From SICB01 sp037132395 (lineage in GTDB: Bacteria > Patescibacteriota > Saccharimonadia > CAILAD01 > BJGX01), in the NCBI GenBank assembly GCA_037132395.1, contig JBAXPC010000016.1, positions 1 through 13,906 on the forward strand: a stretch of DNA of 13,906 nucleotides. The letters run 5' to 3'. The first letter of the stretch is position 1. Every line of letters starts with the position of its first letter. A program made the translations under genes and the position numbers. Positions 12,636 to 13,906 of the stretch are shown here, piece after piece. The notes below the pieces were generated by a model, which saw only the letters and a list, made by a program, of their open reading frames with translations, was not told where the DNA came from and searched no databases.

Positions 12636-12668
12636 ATTAGTAGAAAAGTAATAGGGTTTCCCTTACAA

Positions 12669-13790
12669 GTGCGCCCCGAAAACTTCGTTGGCGTTGGGCA
12701 ACAAAACTTTTCCAAAACAAACAGTGACGAAGCTTCGGCTTCACCTAAAACTCAAGACACAAAAACCTCTAGCGACAAGTCGCAGAGTATTGCTTCGAAT
12801 AAACTAAACTTCAAATTTAATCGCTACGCGGTTCACGCAGTGGCCATCTTAGCTATTATTGGAATTGCCGGAATTGGCCGAATTAACGCTAGTGAGGCCC
12901 TTAGCGTTAGAGGTTCTGGATCGACTAAAGACCAAACCTCAATGATTACCACAGGAGCTATTCTTGCAACAAGCACTCAGAGCGTAATTGCCGAGGATGT
13001 TTCTAAAAAAGCCCGAGACCTAACGAATATGAGTTCATTATCGACTTCAGGCGATGACTTTTTGACCAACAGATCCTCTGTTGTTGCAGCAGGTTCACCA
13101 AGCCGCTCAATAATCAGTTATAAGGTTAAACAGGGCGATACGCTGTCTTCGTTGTCGGCTAAGTTTGGTATTACTACCGACACCATCAAGTGGGCCAACA
13201 ATATTAGTGATGAAAATAGTATTAAACCAGATGCTAGCCTAGCTATATTGCCCGTTAATGGAGTCCTCTACACCGCTCAAGCAGGAGACGATATTTTGGC
13301 TTTGGCAGATAGATACCAAAGCAATGCTTCGCTAATTGAAAGCTTCAATGGCCTTGAAGGCAAAGCCCCCGAAGCTGGTATGCAGCTGGTTATTCCTGAC
13401 GGAGTTAAACCCGCTCCAGCACCTAGCTATGTCAATAGGGTTGCTACTAGCTCGAGCATAACAGGATTTTATTCTAACTCAAGATTTAGTGGAAATGGCA
13501 ACAGCTACTACTGGGGCCAATGTACTTGGTATGTGGCAAGTAAAAGACCTGTGCCTAACAACTGGGGTAACGCCATAAGCTGGTACTATAACGCTCAGTA
13601 CGCTGGCTATGCTACCGGTAGCGCACCTCGAGCTGGGGCTATCGGTTGGGAGCGCAATAACCATGTTGTGTATGTTGAGTCTGTTAATGGCGACGGTACC
13701 GTCACTATTTCAGAAATGAACTACGCTGGTCGCCCTGGAGTCTTGCACTATCGAACTGAAGCCGCTGGCCACTTCCTGTATATCTATTAA
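12669..13790 (+). CDS. Secreted LysM-LysM-CHAP peptidoglycan hydrolase
   Basis: An exported, membrane-anchored cell-wall hydrolase. From GTG 12669 it has 373 residues. A disordered Ser/Lys-rich cytoplasmic tail (1-50) and a membrane helix (about 54-72) are followed by a linker. LysM 1 (about 150-195, SYKVKQGDTLSSLSAKFG) and LysM 2 (about 200-244, LYTAQAGDDILALADRY) should bind peptidoglycan. A C-terminal CHAP domain (about 278-365) shows the nucleophile Cys285 in YWGQCTWYVA, His332 in NNHVVYVE and Glu349/Asn351 in ISEMNYA, so it is probably an active amidase or endopeptidase. GTG 12669 has no Shine-Dalgarno. The frame is open back to 12612, and an ATT at 12636 with AGGAG 6 nt upstream would add 11 residues (ISRKVIGFPLQ). 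The gene follows a strong promoter and a long structured leader, and ends before a terminator. Confidence 0.9.
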   Translation: MRPENFVGVGQQNFSKTNSDEASASPKTQDTKTSSDKSQSIASNKLNFKFNRYAVHAVAILAIIGIAGIGRINASEALSVRGSGSTKDQTSMITTGAILATSTQSVIAEDVSKKARDLTNMSSLSTSGDDFLTNRSSVVAAGSPSRSIISYKVKQGDTLSSLSAKFGITTDTIKWANNISDENSIKPDASLAILPVNGVLYTAQAGDDILALADRYQSNASLIESFNGLEGKAPEAGMQLVIPDGVKPAPAPSYVNRVATSSSITGFYSNSRFSGNGNSYYWGQCTWYVASKRPVPNNWGNAISWYYNAQYAGYATGSAPRAGAIGWERNNHVVYVESVNGDGTVTISEMNYAGRPGVLHYRTEAAGHFLYIY

Positions 13791-13806
13791 GCACACTAAA
13801 ACTACC

Positions 13807-13838
13807 GAAGCCCCTCGAAGCCTTGAGGGGCTTTGAGT
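13807..13838 (+). terminator. Rho-independent terminator after the CHAP hydrolase
   Basis: AAGCCCCTC (13808-13816) pairs with GAGGGGCTT (13825-13833) around an 8-nt loop, with TTGAGTT downstream. An outer inverted repeat, AACTACC (13800-13806) with GGTAGTT (13842-13848), surrounds the hairpin. Confidence 0.85.
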
Positions 13839-13863
13839 TATGGTAGTTATCAAACTAATATGG

Positions 13864-13869
13864 TATAAT
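13864..13869 (+). promoter_or_regulatory. -10 box (TATAAT) of the next gene
   Basis: TATAAT ends 8 nt before the ATG at 13878 and no Shine-Dalgarno is present. This repeats the leaderless layout seen at tatD and others. Confidence 0.55.
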
Positions 13870-13877
13870 GTCAAGCT

Positions 13878-13906
13878 ATGTTTGCAGATGTAGTCAAAGT
13901 AAAAAT
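13878..13906 (+). CDS. Start of an unidentified gene, 3' end outside window
   Basis: ATG 13878 opens a frame reading MFADVVKVK before the window ends. Only nine codons are visible, too few to name a family. The support is the start codon's position 8 nt after a TATAAT box and after the terminator at 13807-13838. Confidence 0.5.

Noticed and set aside
12331..12668. Known riboswitch (c-di-AMP ydaO type), tmRNA or RNase P RNA in the long leader
   Set aside because: I looked for the conserved cores of these RNAs (for example the RNase P GAGGAAAGTC and ACAGAAA motifs, a tRNA-like 3' end for tmRNA, and the ydaO conserved blocks) and did not find them. An Rfam search would be decisive.
12434..12715. 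Antisense open frame in the leader region
   Set aside because: It overlaps the start of the CHAP hydrolase, has no recognisable domain, and its sequence is explained by the strong inverted repeats.
1..13906. CRISPR arrays, tRNA or rRNA genes
   Set aside because: No regularly spaced repeats, cloverleaf-like segments or rRNA-like conserved stretches were seen in any intergenic region.

Overview
The window looks like part of a chromosome from a small-genome Candidate Phyla Radiation bacterium, most likely Candidatus Saccharibacteria (TM7) or a close relative. This is inferred from gene content and protein style, without a database search. Clues are a short alanyl-tRNA synthetase that ends at its editing domain, several membrane-anchored orphan proteins with lysine-rich cytoplasmic tails, a Baseplate_J-like cell-surface protein of a kind common in this group, compact spacing, and many genes whose -10 box lies 7-11 nt before the ATG. 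TGA is used as a stop codon (for example in the FtsA-like gene), which argues against the code-25 lineages Gracilibacteria and Absconditabacteria.

Region 1 (1-2760) holds a sortase gene cut by the window edge, then tatD. Between them sits an apparent insertion. A roughly 98-bp segment carrying the end of the sortase gene, the tatD promoter and the first 24 tatD codons occurs twice (620-718 and 1942-2038). It brackets a 21-bp perfect palindrome, the C-terminal remnant of one Ldh2-family dehydrogenase and a complete second Ldh2-family dehydrogenase. Region 2 (2766-4930) holds an unrecognised soluble acidic protein, a DUF218/YdcF-like membrane-anchored protein and an unrecognised membrane protein with a coiled coil. 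Region 3 (4973-9071) holds a C-terminally short alaS, a convergent FtsA-like actin-fold gene and, divergent from that, a CDP-alcohol phosphatidyltransferase ending in a strong terminator.

Region 4 (9165-12260) looks like one transcription unit: a membrane-anchored Baseplate_J-like protein, the RuvX/YqgF nuclease and the MltG lytic transglycosylase. The last two overlap by more than 100 bp. Region 5 (12261-13838) opens with the best sigma70-type promoter of the window. A leader of about 300-340 nt follows, rich in competing pairings and two possible pseudoknots, and then a LysM-LysM-CHAP peptidoglycan hydrolase and a terminator. A further gene starts at 13878 and leaves the window.

The genes serve mainly the cell envelope (sortase, YdcF-like, FtsA-like, phosphatidyltransferase, MltG, LysM-CHAP), with translation and nucleic-acid housekeeping genes (alaS, tatD, ruvX) between them. 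The points most worth following up are the Ldh2 insertion that duplicated the tatD head, the structured leader before the CHAP hydrolase, and the recurrent leaderless promoter layout.
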